The notes under the pieces are model-generated. The model had not been told where the DNA came from, did no database searches, and was given only the letters and a program-made list of their open reading frames with translations. A DNA stretch of 47,782 nucleotides from Oscillospiraceae bacterium (GTDB lineage Bacteria; Bacillota; Clostridia; Saccharofermentanales; Saccharofermentanaceae), in contig CACYMP010000018.1 in the NCBI GenBank assembly GCA_902775565.1, forward strand, positions 1-47,782, read 5' to 3'. The position numbers and the translations under genes are program-made. Positions 23,956 through 32,396 of the stretch are shown here, one piece after another; position 1 is the stretch's first letter, and each line of letters begins with the position of its first letter.

Positions 23956-24774
23956 ATGAAGCTATCTTTTTACAGTGACCTCTATATCATTTCCGAATGC
24001 CATAGATTAAATGGCATCTTGAATAACATGCCCAGATATAAAAGCGGTATGCATAGGGGAATTCAGCTCGTTCGTGAATATACCGGAACAGGCAGCGGAA
24101 TAATCAGAAAAGAAGTTCACGAGAACGGCCGCGACTTCGCTTCAATTCGTGAAAAGCTCGATCAGTACAATAAGCTCACCGAGCGCAAAAAACTGTTTGA
24201 TGCCGAGCTTCACCGCCGCCGTTTAACTATACCCGCTGATTTCAGGCAGTGCCGGGACAGCTCGCCTTTTAATGTCAATGCCTGGAAACAGTTTGTCCCC
24301 TGTTCGAACCATTACGAGAACAGAAATCAGTATGTCGACCCTTACGGTTTCAATGTCAAATCCAGGAGCGAAATGCTGGTGGGCAACGCACTGAAAGACC
24401 TCGGGCTCGAGGCCAAATACGAGCCTCTGCTCGTTCTAAAGGGCGGCCGCAAAAAGACCCCGGACTATTCGTTCCCAGTCCCCGTTATAGACCGGTGCTT
24501 CTTCGTTGAATTCGTGGGAATGGCCGATGACGCCAACTATATCGATTCCAATTACGGAAAGATCGATGAATACATGCGCAACGGGATCCTTCCGAACCGC
24601 GACCTGATTCTGATCTGCGGTACCGAAAACTGGCTCCCTTCACTGGAGACCATGAAGATCCTGATCGCATCTTTCATTAACAGTGCCGTGTTCAGCGTAT
24701 ATGAAAAAAGCATAAGAACAGCTGATCCGTATTCAAATCAAAAACCGCCCCCGCATGGCGCAGGGGCGGCATGA
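23956..24774 (+). CDS. PD-(D/E)XK nuclease-like protein, probably leaderless
   Basis: The protein has 272 aa. The C-terminal half has the layout SRSEMLVGNALKDLGLEAKY (helix with conserved SE), then TPDYSFPV and FFVEFVGM. This is the PD...E pattern of a restriction-endonuclease-like family with SKSE...YPDF...WEHFG in other Firmicutes; here the last part reads VEFVG instead of WEHFG. A tail of helices follows. The N-terminal 115 aa are basic. ATG 23956 is chosen because a TACAAT box ends 6 nt before it. The last 30 nt overlap the terminator of the convergent kinase gene, and the C-terminal residues PPPHGAGAA are encoded by that hairpin. Confidence 0.65.
   Translation: MKLSFYSDLYIISECHRLNGILNNMPRYKSGMHRGIQLVREYTGTGSGIIRKEVHENGRDFASIREKLDQYNKLTERKKLFDAELHRRRLTIPADFRQCRDSSPFNVNAWKQFVPCSNHYENRNQYVDPYGFNVKSRSEMLVGNALKDLGLEAKYEPLLVLKGGRKKTPDYSFPVPVIDRCFFVEFVGMADDANYIDSNYGKIDEYMRNGILPNRDLILICGTENWLPSLETMKILIASFINSAVFSVYEKSIRTADPYSNQKPPPHGAGAA
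24740..24770 (-). terminator. Terminator of the two-component operon
   Basis: On the minus strand CCGCCCC and GGGGCGG pair with an 11-nt loop and run into TTTTTG. It overlaps the 3' end of the convergent + strand gene. Confidence 0.8.
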
Positions 24775-24790
24775 ATAACGTCTGAGAAAA

Positions 24791-26380
24791 TTACAGCGTC
24801 ACAGTCACCACAAACTTGTCGCCTTCGCTTTTAACGTCGAGCTTAAATCCGAGCAGAACGAGGTTGTTCTCCGCGATCGCAAGACCTAAGCCTGAGCCGT
24901 AGTTGCGGCGGGACTCGTCGCCCTTTGCGAACGGCTGTTTCATTGCTTCCGCGTCCTCGACTGCGGATGCTGCGACATTAGATATCACGATCCTGGCGCT
25001 GTCTAAAGTAACGGAGATCTCAGTCCCTTCTTTCGCATACAGCGCGGCGTTGTTGATCAGATTTCCGACGGCCTGAGTGAACAATTCTTTGTCTGTATCA
25101 ACCGTGACGGAGCTCTTCGTATAGTTGACCGTCAGCTTGCGTTTCGTGATCTCGTGGTCGTTCTCGGAAATGCAGTCAGCAAGGACAACACCAATATCAA
25201 CCGGAGCCTTCTTAACGGCAACTGAAGTATTTTCGCCGCGCGAAAAATCGAGCATGTTGTTGACCATCTTGTTCATCTGCCAGACCTTTTCGGTGATCTT
25301 GGAGACATAGAATTTCTGCTTGTCGGTATCCTTATTGTTTTCGAAATTCTCGGCATAGGAAAGAATCGCGGCCATAGGTGTCTTGAGGTCATGCGCCATA
25401 GCGTCGGTAGTCTTTCTCCTGTACTCGAAGATCTCGTAGTTCCTCTTCCTGCGGTTGTAGAGGAGCGACGCGGGAATGAGCGACAGGGCAAGCATAAGGA
25501 CGACCAGTGCGCAGTTGCCGGCCATGATCCAGGTCTTGTATACGTCTTCAAATGATTTGACCTTTATGTACGAGCTCTTATAGCCGTAAAAGACGTCAAA
25601 GTCGTTTCTCGTAGCAGTATTATCGATGTATTCCGGAGCCGCGCCCTCAAATCCTTCGATCGATGCGCTGAAGTTATCAATGCCGTTTGACTTTATGTAT
25701 GTATAGCCCTTGAGCTCGGGGCTGTTTTTGTCAATGGGAATGGAGACCGTGACGCTCGAGATGTTGAGTTCATGGGCAGACTGGGTGTCAAGAACATAGC
25801 ATACGACCGGTATGAATTTTCCGGTTTCCATGTTGATATATGCTTCTTTTACGCCGATCTCAAGCACAGGCTGCTCATCGTACTTGGGATTGAGCGTCGC
25901 TCCGTCAGAAAGATCGATAACGGGAACCACCGCTTTTAATTTCTGTACTTCAGGTGTGTCAAAGTACTGCAGGTACTTGATATCAGCCAATTCGAAAAAG
26001 TATATCGGCGGCTCCTCCTCAAAAGACTCGGGGCAATAGTGCATTATCATTGTCCTGGATGAGTCCGCGACCTTCTGCTTGTTGTAATAAACCTCGAAAG
26101 CCTGCCCCGTTGATGAATAGTGCCAGACCAGCTGGTTCTTGAGTATGACAATATCCTGTGCGGTTACGTTCTCTTTGTTAAATGTAGTGGCAATGGACCT
26201 GCCTATTGCCGCCGAATCATAGCCGCTCCGTCTTGCGGCTCTGTTGTTGTATTCGCCTGATACGCTGCTGTATATCATCAGTCCTATAAGTGCCAGGAAT
26301 GCCGCAACGACGGCCAGACACTGCCAGTACGAGATGAGAAAACTCGGTTTCTTTATTGTTTTACGCCCTTTCATGGTCAT
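24791..26380 (-). CDS. Membrane sensor histidine kinase
   Basis: The protein has 529 aa. TM1 is at about 15-38, an extracytoplasmic sensor at about 40-283, TM2 at about 284-307. The HisKA domain has the phospho-acceptor in MAHDLKTPMAAI (H330). The HATPase domain has NLINNAALYA (N box) and GSGLGLAIA (G box). The F box is weak. The ligand is unknown. It overlaps the response regulator gene by the ATGA arrangement (26377-26380). Confidence 0.93.
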   Translation of the reverse strand: MTMKGRKTIKKPSFLISYWQCLAVVAAFLALIGLMIYSSVSGEYNNRAARRSGYDSAAIGRSIATTFNKENVTAQDIVILKNQLVWHYSSTGQAFEVYYNKQKVADSSRTMIMHYCPESFEEEPPIYFFELADIKYLQYFDTPEVQKLKAVVPVIDLSDGATLNPKYDEQPVLEIGVKEAYINMETGKFIPVVCYVLDTQSAHELNISSVTVSIPIDKNSPELKGYTYIKSNGIDNFSASIEGFEGAAPEYIDNTATRNDFDVFYGYKSSYIKVKSFEDVYKTWIMAGNCALVVLMLALSLIPASLLYNRRKRNYEIFEYRRKTTDAMAHDLKTPMAAILSYAENFENNKDTDKQKFYVSKITEKVWQMNKMVNNMLDFSRGENTSVAVKKAPVDIGVVLADCISENDHEITKRKLTVNYTKSSVTVDTDKELFTQAVGNLINNAALYAKEGTEISVTLDSARIVISNVAASAVEDAEAMKQPFAKGDESRRNYGSGLGLAIAENNLVLLGFKLDVKSEGDKFVVTVTL

Positions 26381-27060
26381 TTTCCTTCCGTAAGCTTATA
26401 GCCTTTTCCGAAGACCGTTTTGACCTGCGAAGATGCTTCGCCAAGAGAAGCGCGGAGCCTTCTGACCGTGCCGTCGACAACTCTGTCGTTGACGTCAAGA
26501 TTGTCGCCCCACACGTGATCTAAAATATTTTCGCGCGTGAGGATCGTTTCCTTGTTTGAGATCAGATAGTAAAGGAGCGAATACTCCTTTGACTGCAATG
26601 TCACTTCGCGGCCGTTCACGGTAACTTCCATCTTTCTTTTGTTAAGTGATACGGCTCCGCATCTGAGCACATCGCCGGCCCCGTTTCTTTTCGCGCGCTT
26701 GAGAAGTGCGAGGCTCTTGGCGTAAAGGTGGCGCATGACGAAAGGCTTCACGACGTAATCGTCGCAGCCCGCTTCATAGCCGCTTAAGATGCTGCTCTCG
26801 GAACCGAGCGCCGTGAGAAGGATAATGGGACAGTCGCTCTTCCGGCGGGCCGCCCTGCATATATCAAATCCCGACGCACCGGGAAGCATTATGTCTAAGA
26901 TCATGAGGTCGAAATCTTCGCGGGTGACCATCTCCATGGCAGTGTCACCGTCGCTGCAGCGGATGACTTCCAGCAAGTCTGCTCCTTCCTCTAGAAAAAA
27001 GTCACAGACGTTGTCTAAGAGCTCCGGCATATCTTCAACGATCAAAACCCTGTACGACAT
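26377..27060 (-). CDS. OmpR-family response regulator
   Basis: The protein has 227 aa. The receiver domain (1-120) has E9, D10, the phospho-acceptor D56 (LMILDIMLPG) and the conserved Lys in YVVKPF. A winged-helix DNA-binding domain follows (about 130-227; LTRENILDHVWGDN). ATG 27060 is chosen because GGAGGAAG lies 6 nt upstream; the longer reading frame has no ribosome site. It pairs with the kinase at 24791. Confidence 0.94.
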   Translation of the reverse strand: MSYRVLIVEDMPELLDNVCDFFLEEGADLLEVIRCSDGDTAMEMVTREDFDLMILDIMLPGASGFDICRAARRKSDCPIILLTALGSESSILSGYEAGCDDYVVKPFVMRHLYAKSLALLKRAKRNGAGDVLRCGAVSLNKRKMEVTVNGREVTLQSKEYSLLYYLISNKETILTRENILDHVWGDNLDVNDRVVDGTVRRLRASLGEASSQVKTVFGKGYKLTEGK

Positions 27061-27117
27061 AAAATCTTCCTCCGTGGTTCCATCATACAAGCAAGTTATG
27101 CCAAAATTGTGTCACGG

Positions 27118-27342
27118 TTAAGTTTTTGTTTTCGCGCGGATGATGAAGCAGACAATAGCGGCTGCGGCAAAAACACCGGAAAGGATAAAGTTCAGTTTGT
27201 ATCGGAAACGAAGGCTCCGGTAAAGCTCCGGAGAGGCGTCTAAGATCCCGTAATAACCGACACGGCAAAGGATCCCGGTGATCAGGGAAATAACAAAAAA
27301 GACTATAAGTACAATACCGGCGATCAGCAGGAACTTCCTCAT
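27118..27342 (-). CDS. Small two-helix membrane protein
   Basis: The protein has 74 aa with TM segments at about 4-26 and 50-68 and a short basic loop. The gene lies 11 nt after the lipoprotein gene at 27354 and 58 nt before the response regulator start, so it may be co-transcribed with either. No family recognised. Confidence 0.6.
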   Translation of the reverse strand: MRKFLLIAGIVLIVFFVISLITGILCRVGYYGILDASPELYRSLRFRYKLNFILSGVFAAAAIVCFIIRAKTKT

Positions 27343-27353
27343 GGTTAGCGCCT

Positions 27354-27737
27354 TTATTTCTTGTTATAGACTACCGTTGAGCTGCCGTTCTTAAGAATGA
27401 GCTGATTGTCTTTAACCTGGACATCATAGGAAGAATCCGTTCCGTAATCCGGGTAGTGGACCGTTAACTTGCCGTCCTTGCAGACGAACGAGCGCTGCTT
27501 ATGCATGGAGGATCCGCCGTTCAGCTTAATGTCGGAAACGTATATTCCGTCCTCGTAAAGAGTTATCGTCTCAATACCGTCGGCCATGACCTGTTCCCAG
27601 GTGCCTGCGATATCGTTATTGTTCTTGGGAGTTGAATCATCCTTCTTGCCGGCGCCGCATGCCACGACAGCGAAAACCAATGCAGCTGCGATGAGCAGAA
27701 CTGCAACTTTCATGATTGAATCTGATCTGTTTCTCAT
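27354..27737 (-). CDS. Small lipoprotein with lipocalin-like beta domain
   Basis: The protein has 127 aa. The signal peptide ends in a lipobox (FAVVACGAG). The mature part IAGTWEQVMADGIETITLYEDG, followed by further beta strands, has the look of lipocalin-like or DUF-type stress lipoproteins in Clostridia. ATG 27737 is chosen for GGGGGATC at good spacing; the ORF extends upstream without a ribosome site. Confidence 0.7.
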   Translation of the reverse strand: MRNRSDSIMKVAVLLIAAALVFAVVACGAGKKDDSTPKNNNDIAGTWEQVMADGIETITLYEDGIYVSDIKLNGGSSMHKQRSFVCKDGKLTVHYPDYGTDSSYDVQVKDNQLILKNGSSTVVYNKK

Positions 27738-27822
27738 ATAGATCCCCCGTGTGCACCCGATAAGCCAACTTAAACATTCTATCACTAAAACGCGCGGGGA
27801 ATATTATATTATCATGACGTTT

Positions 27823-28323
27823 TTACGATGCGAAAAACATCATCATTGCCCTAAAGAACCAGCAGCCAAAACCGGCGAGGCCGAGCCCGTAGAGGAGCGG
27901 GATGATCCCTGCCGCTTTGCCTGCTCTTTTCGCGAGGATGACGATGCCGCAAATTACCGAGACGAGCGCCACAATAAAGAACAGAAGGATCGACAGCGTA
28001 AGATATGATACCGGTATTGATTGGCAGGCATTCTCTATGCTCCTTACCACAGGCGAGTCACCGATGATATAGTATTCCCCTGAAGACGCAACCTGATAGG
28101 TCTTGATCATGGCATATACGAAAAGCCCCAGGCAATGCGCAGAAATGAAGACTCCGGGCAGCGCCGCGCCGAGCATGACGTTGCCTGTGATGCGCCTGGT
28201 CCTGTTGTCCTTCTTATGAACAGCGAGTGCCAGGATGAAATAGCTGATATAAACGGCCCACATCATCCAGCTGTTTTCGAGAATGATATCCGCAACGCCA
28301 AAAGCTTCCTTCCAGTATTCCAT
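27823..28323 (-). CDS. Four-helix membrane protein of unknown function
   Basis: The protein has 166 aa with TM segments at about 16-35, 48-72, 105-127 and 134-155. The ribosome site is AAGGGG, at long spacing. It lies 16 nt after the HAD gene and is probably the last gene of the GH3-HAD unit. No family recognised. Confidence 0.55.
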   Translation of the reverse strand: MEYWKEAFGVADIILENSWMMWAVYISYFILALAVHKKDNRTRRITGNVMLGAALPGVFISAHCLGLFVYAMIKTYQVASSGEYYIIGDSPVVRSIENACQSIPVSYLTLSILLFFIVALVSVICGIVILAKRAGKAAGIIPLLYGLGLAGFGCWFFRAMMMFFAS

Positions 28324-28339
28324 GTTGATCAGATTCCCC

Positions 28340-29017
28340 TTAATCCAAGTATTTCAGCACTTCTGCCTGCGTATCCGCGTGATCGAATTCATCTAATATC
28401 GGGCACGGTATGTGCGGCTCGTACGCCCTGTCGTGAAACCACGTGCACTGCACGGGATGCATTCCGGCATCTCTTGCCGCAAAGAGCTCTCTTGACCCGC
28501 CGTCGCCTACGAAAAGGCACTCCTCCGGTCTGACATCAAGCAGCCTGGTCATCTTCTCATACAGCGCCGGGTCAGGCTTGCAAAGCCCCTGCTCATAAGA
28601 TATCAGCGCCTCGTCGATGTATGGCATCAGGATGCTCGAGCGGATCATATCGCGCTCGTCTGAGAACGTGTTCGTTATGATGCCGACCTTAAGGCCGCGG
28701 TTCTTAAGGCTTTTAAGAAGTTCCACCGTCTCGGGCGGAATGTTGGAGAAAGTGTCGTTTAAGGCCTCTATCCTTTTCGAGGCCGCGAGATCGACTTTCT
28801 CCGGAGAATAGAGTCCGAGCTTTTTGAGGACAACCTCGAGGCCTTCTTCGATGGTGTATTTCCCGATGCTGCGGTCCTTCTCTATCGCATGCCATTCGCG
28901 GCGGAATCCGTCAATGTCGGCACCGACGTCTTCTGCTATGTTTTCGCCCCAGTATGTCCGCCCCTCGAAAAGCGTTACCAGCGTCTCGAACATGTCGAAA
29001 ATAACCGCTTTGATCAT
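28340..29017 (-). CDS. HAD-superfamily hydrolase
   Basis: The protein has 225 aa. Motif I is FDMFETLVT (D9 nucleophile; the second Asp of DxD is replaced by Phe, as in the haloacid-dehalogenase-like branch). Motif II is IITNTF, motif III is the Lys before PDPALY, and motif IV is FVGDGGSREL. A helical cap lies at about 15-90. Substrate unknown; it may dephosphorylate sugar phosphates, given the GH3 gene upstream. It overlaps the GH3 gene by 4 nt (ATGA). Confidence 0.88.
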   Translation of the reverse strand: MIKAVIFDMFETLVTLFEGRTYWGENIAEDVGADIDGFRREWHAIEKDRSIGKYTIEEGLEVVLKKLGLYSPEKVDLAASKRIEALNDTFSNIPPETVELLKSLKNRGLKVGIITNTFSDERDMIRSSILMPYIDEALISYEQGLCKPDPALYEKMTRLLDVRPEECLFVGDGGSRELFAARDAGMHPVQCTWFHDRAYEPHIPCPILDEFDHADTQAEVLKYLD

Positions 29018-30894
29018 TGACTTGCCTGTCTTTCTTGCGCAGGCGCATCAGAGAGCGTCTCAGGCTCTTTTCGCGCGGTAAAACCGTCGCCGTAGGAAAG
29101 GCCGTAGCCCTTCTTCAGGAAGCTCTTATCAGTGCCGATCTGACCTGTCGCACCGTACCAGGGCGAAGGGAGCTTACCCGAGAAATCAGCGCATCCGCAG
29201 AGGACGTCAGAGATGCCCTTGCCCTCTGAACCCGGCAGATAGCACATTACGACGCTGTCCCACTTCTTGTAGTCAGCTTCGTCAATGATGACATGCCTTC
29301 CCGCCACGATACATGTGACGACGGGCTTTCCGAGCTTTTCGGCTTCGCTCATCGCGTCTCTGTTTCCGCTCAGTCCGAGTTCACCGTTGAGCTTCAAATC
29401 TTCTGTGTCGCCGTTCCATTCGGCATATGCCTGCTCGCCCACGCAGAGCAGCACGACATCAGCTTTTGAAGCCTCCTTGGGATCCGTGATGACCTCGATC
29501 CCGTAGTCCTTCGCATACCTTTCGAAAGCCTCTTTGATCGTCGTTACGCCCTTGATCTCAGAAGTCGTTGCGCGGTTCCAGTCAAGCGTCCAACCGCCGC
29601 ACTGCACTGCGCCGTCATCGGCCGCGGGACCCGTGATATAGACCTTTGCGCCCTGCTTCAAAGGCAGTGTGTTCTTGTCGTTCTTTAAAAGGACAAGGCT
29701 CTTTTCAACCAGCTGCTCGGCAACTTTTCGATACTCGAGAGAACCGGTCTCAGTCTGGTCGGTCTTCATTTCCGTGAGCATCGGATCCTTGAAAAGTCCC
29801 GCGTCCATCTTGACCTTTATGATCCTCGTAACCGCGTCATTTACGCGCTCTTCTGATATCTCACTGTTCTTCACCGCTTCGATTATTATCTCCTTCGTCT
29901 CCTCGAAACGGTCGGCCTCCATCAGCATGTCTATCCCTGAATTGACGCTCTTGATGACCTTCTCTTTATATGTCTCGCCGGTGATATTCTCGACGGAGCC
30001 CCAGTCGCTTACGATGAAACCCTTGAAGCCCATCTCGTTCTTGAGCTTCATGATGTACTCTTTATTCTCATGCATCTTCACGCCGTTGAGAGACGAGTGG
30101 CTGATCATGATCGTCTGCACGCCCGCATCGATCTGCGCCTGATACACCTTGAGGAGTTCGTCGATCTGCTCTTGCGTGAGCTTTGCATCGCCCCTGTCGA
30201 TCAGCATCGGAGTGGCGCCCTTTTCGCCCGTTCCGTACACGACATTTCCATCAGCGAAAAAGTGTTTCGCGCACGCGACGAGCCCCTTGTCGATCAGGCC
30301 CTTCGTGTATGCAGTGGAAAGCTTTTTTATGGTCTCCAGGTCAGACCCGTAGGACTCATAAGTCCTGCCCCACCTGGGGTCAACCGACTGCGCAACGACC
30401 GGCGAAAAGTTCCACATCATGTGACATATCTTCGCCTCATCCGCAGTGATCTGGCCCATCTTGTAAGTCAGCTCCTCATCGTTCGCCGCGCCGATCCCGA
30501 TGTTGTGGGGAAAATAAACCGCGTTGACGCAATAGTTGACGCCGTGCACATCGTCCTGTCCGTAAATGAAAGGAATGCCCGAAGGCGACTCTATCGCGGC
30601 CTGCTGCAGATCATCGACGATCTTTCTCCACTGCTTTGCATCGGTGTGACCCGCCGTCGAAAGCACGCTTCCGTAACCTTTTGCGCGCATGTCGTCATTG
30701 GTGATCCTGTAGACCGCCGGCTGCACCATCTGCGCCGCCTTCTGCTCGATCGTCATCTGAGAGACGATCTGCTCCGGCGTCATGTTCGCGTAGTTCTTGT
30801 ATCTGTTCGCGTCGCCCGCTTCGATCTTTTCCTTGCATGCTGCCATCGGAAGCATCATGGCGATCGCCAGCGTGAGTGCCATCAGCTTTTTCAT
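29014..30894 (-). CDS. Glycoside hydrolase family 3, exported lipoprotein (beta-glucosidase type)
   Basis: The protein has 626 aa. The signal peptide ends at C20 (LPMAAC). The GH3 N-terminal barrel has GIPFIYGQDDVHG, KHFFADG (K210, H211) and the nucleophile D297 in GFIVSDWGS. The C-terminal alpha/beta sandwich (about 395-610) includes VEKSLVLLKNDKNTLPL, and the acid/base region is in the later part. It would release glucose or related sugars from oligosaccharides outside the cell. Start ATG 30894 follows GAGGGGG. The HAD hydrolase overlaps its end. Palindrome array D lies upstream. Confidence 0.93.
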   Translation of the reverse strand: MKKLMALTLAIAMMLPMAACKEKIEAGDANRYKNYANMTPEQIVSQMTIEQKAAQMVQPAVYRITNDDMRAKGYGSVLSTAGHTDAKQWRKIVDDLQQAAIESPSGIPFIYGQDDVHGVNYCVNAVYFPHNIGIGAANDEELTYKMGQITADEAKICHMMWNFSPVVAQSVDPRWGRTYESYGSDLETIKKLSTAYTKGLIDKGLVACAKHFFADGNVVYGTGEKGATPMLIDRGDAKLTQEQIDELLKVYQAQIDAGVQTIMISHSSLNGVKMHENKEYIMKLKNEMGFKGFIVSDWGSVENITGETYKEKVIKSVNSGIDMLMEADRFEETKEIIIEAVKNSEISEERVNDAVTRIIKVKMDAGLFKDPMLTEMKTDQTETGSLEYRKVAEQLVEKSLVLLKNDKNTLPLKQGAKVYITGPAADDGAVQCGGWTLDWNRATTSEIKGVTTIKEAFERYAKDYGIEVITDPKEASKADVVLLCVGEQAYAEWNGDTEDLKLNGELGLSGNRDAMSEAEKLGKPVVTCIVAGRHVIIDEADYKKWDSVVMCYLPGSEGKGISDVLCGCADFSGKLPSPWYGATGQIGTDKSFLKKGYGLSYGDGFTARKEPETLSDAPAQERQASQ

Positions 30895-31023
30895 AAGTAT
30901 CCCCCTCGCATTTTCTATTGCTATTTTATAGTAAGTTCTCCCATTTATAAGCAGATTTTAAGGCACTATTGCGGATTGATCATGAATCGCCGCCGCGCGT
31001 CTCCGCCATTCACTTCCCGAAAA

Positions 31024-31116
31024 TCTACAGTGAAATGACCGTTTTAGTGTAGAAAAAAGTGTAAATCGGCCGGATTTACACAAAAACATGTAGTAAAACA
31101 GCCGGTTTAGTGTAGA
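31024..31116. repeat. Palindrome array D (pitch 63)
   Basis: Two related 30-nt units, 31024-31053 and 31087-31116, both end in TTTAGTGTAGA and are 63 bp apart. Between them is a perfect hairpin GTGTAAATC-ggccg-GATTTACAC (31059-31081). The 3' flank CGAAAACCAGCTCGCG resembles the spacer of array Z at 47627. It lies between the GH3 gene and the promoter module at 31208. Confidence 0.7.
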
Positions 31117-31207
31117 TTTTTGGGAACCCGAAAACCAGCTCGCGTAATATCACAGCGCGTCGGTCAATTCAAATGAAAGATAATCGACACCCGGCGCGAT
31201 ACCTGTA

Positions 31208-31268
31208 GTTTAAGCATCAGAAAGGCCCCGCATTGCTGATTGTCCGGCCTCTTTCCCATGAGCATAAT
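31208..31268 (+). promoter_or_regulatory. 61-bp conserved promoter module, copy 4
   Basis: GTTTAAGC (31208-31215), ATCAGAAAGG, ATTGCTGATTG, -35 TTGTCC (31240-31245), 17 bp, -10 CATAAT (31263-31268). Gapless 61-bp match to the three minus-strand copies. It drives the small gene at 31312 with a leader of about 37 nt. Confidence 0.8.
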
Positions 31269-31311
31269 GAGCGTAACAACCGTGAACATCCGCGAAAGGA
31301 GTGTAAATGTC

Positions 31312-31641
31312 ATGAACGCAACAAATACAAATATCAGAGAATTTGACATTCAGGAACTCGAGAACCTTCAGGGTGGACGTGATGTCCAGTGGAGAGTCCT
31401 TCACTACATTTTCGATTCCAGGGGCCTCGCTGACGGAACTGTCGAATTAGACGATATCAATACATTAAGGATCGCACTCAGCATCCTCAGACGCACGGGT
31501 TACGTGGTCTGCAACGGCGGAACAAATAATGAAGGCGCGAAAGAACTTGTCTACAAAAAGGGCGGCCAGGTCATGAGCCATACGGAGTTCCTCTCATTCC
31601 TGCAGAAGAACTTCTCTTATGAGCAGCTGGCCGGTTACTGA
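31312..31641 (+). CDS. Small protein with double-glycine leader-like N-terminus
   Basis: The protein has 109 aa. The N-terminus FDIQELENLQGG matches the double-glycine leader pattern (EL..L.GG) of peptides cleaved and exported by PCAT-type ABC transporters. The remaining 87 residues after GG are hydrophilic with one Cys (VVCNGG). No PCAT gene or maturation enzyme is in the window, so export is unproven. ATG 31312 follows GAAAGGAG and fits the TSS of the promoter module; an upstream in-frame ATG (31240) lies inside the promoter. The gene is in the same module family as the 4741 gene. It may be a secreted peptide or an unrelated cytoplasmic protein. Confidence 0.65.
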   Translation: MNATNTNIREFDIQELENLQGGRDVQWRVLHYIFDSRGLADGTVELDDINTLRIALSILRRTGYVVCNGGTNNEGAKELVYKKGGQVMSHTEFLSFLQKNFSYEQLAGY

Positions 31642-31681
31642 TCAGGCAAGTAGCGAGTATCGTTTAGATTTAATAGCCATC

Positions 31682-31725
31682 CCAAAGACTTACACTGAAC
31701 CCGCGGCTTTAGTGTAAGTCTTTGG
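31682..31725. repeat. Single perfect palindrome (15-bp stem)
   Basis: CCAAAGACTTACACT pairs perfectly with AGTGTAAGTCTTTGG around a 14-nt loop GAACCCGCGGCTTT. There is no T-run. It resembles the units of array D (CGG-TTTAGTGTA). It may terminate the 31312 gene or act on the promoter of the lipoprotein gene at 31768. Confidence 0.8.
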
Positions 31726-31767
31726 TTATGATAGAATATCATTACCAAATCTTCGGGAGGGCTTACC

Positions 31768-32382
31768 ATGAACAGAATCAAAGCATCCGTATCGGTCCTG
31801 CTGGTCGCGGTCTTCACCATTGTCACGGCAGGCTGTTTTCTGTCAGGCGATGTGTCTTCGGCTTTCGAAAATGCCGCGAAGAGCTACGGCATTGAGAAGT
31901 ACGAGAAGCGCGCAGATCTCATCAGGGCAACCGCAAAGCTCACCGAAGAAGGCTCCGGTTATTACGTCTCAAAAGACGAGAAAGAAGCCACGTCGCAGTC
32001 CAGGTCTTATTTAAGTGCCAAAGCCAGAGATATCGAGGCATCTGAATACAGGTATATCGCGATTCGCGAAAATGGTGATAAGAAAATGCAAACCTGTTCC
32101 GCCTTCACCATAACCTACAAATCCAAGGACGATGCCGCGGAAGTCTACGATTCCATCAAGAAGGGTTCCGGCAAGAACCTCGAAAGCGGCGAAAAGGGCA
32201 GCTATTCCTACTATATCAGCGCAGTGAACTCCTCCACTCTGACGATCAGGGGCATTTACCTCGAGGGCAAGAACATCACAGTCATTCAGGCGCTGTCCGG
32301 AAAAGGCGAGACAAACGCTTTCGCAGAGCACTTCTTCAAAAAGATGAACTATATCTCGCCGATGGTTTTAATTGAGGACTGA
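31768..32382 (+). CDS. Lipoprotein of unknown function, paralogue of 37633
   Basis: The protein has 204 aa. The signal peptide ends in a lipobox (VTAGC, about residue 22). The mature domain is mixed alpha/beta and ends in FAEHFFKKMNYISPMVLIED, matching FLEEFCKKMKWVSP of the 37633 gene. Both proteins have about 200 residues and probably share an ancestor. The start follows GGGAGG. Function unknown. Confidence 0.75.
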   Translation: MNRIKASVSVLLVAVFTIVTAGCFLSGDVSSAFENAAKSYGIEKYEKRADLIRATAKLTEEGSGYYVSKDEKEATSQSRSYLSAKARDIEASEYRYIAIRENGDKKMQTCSAFTITYKSKDDAAEVYDSIKKGSGKNLESGEKGSYSYYISAVNSSTLTIRGIYLEGKNITVIQALSGKGETNAFAEHFFKKMNYISPMVLIED

Positions 32383-32396
32383 TCCTCACACACCGA

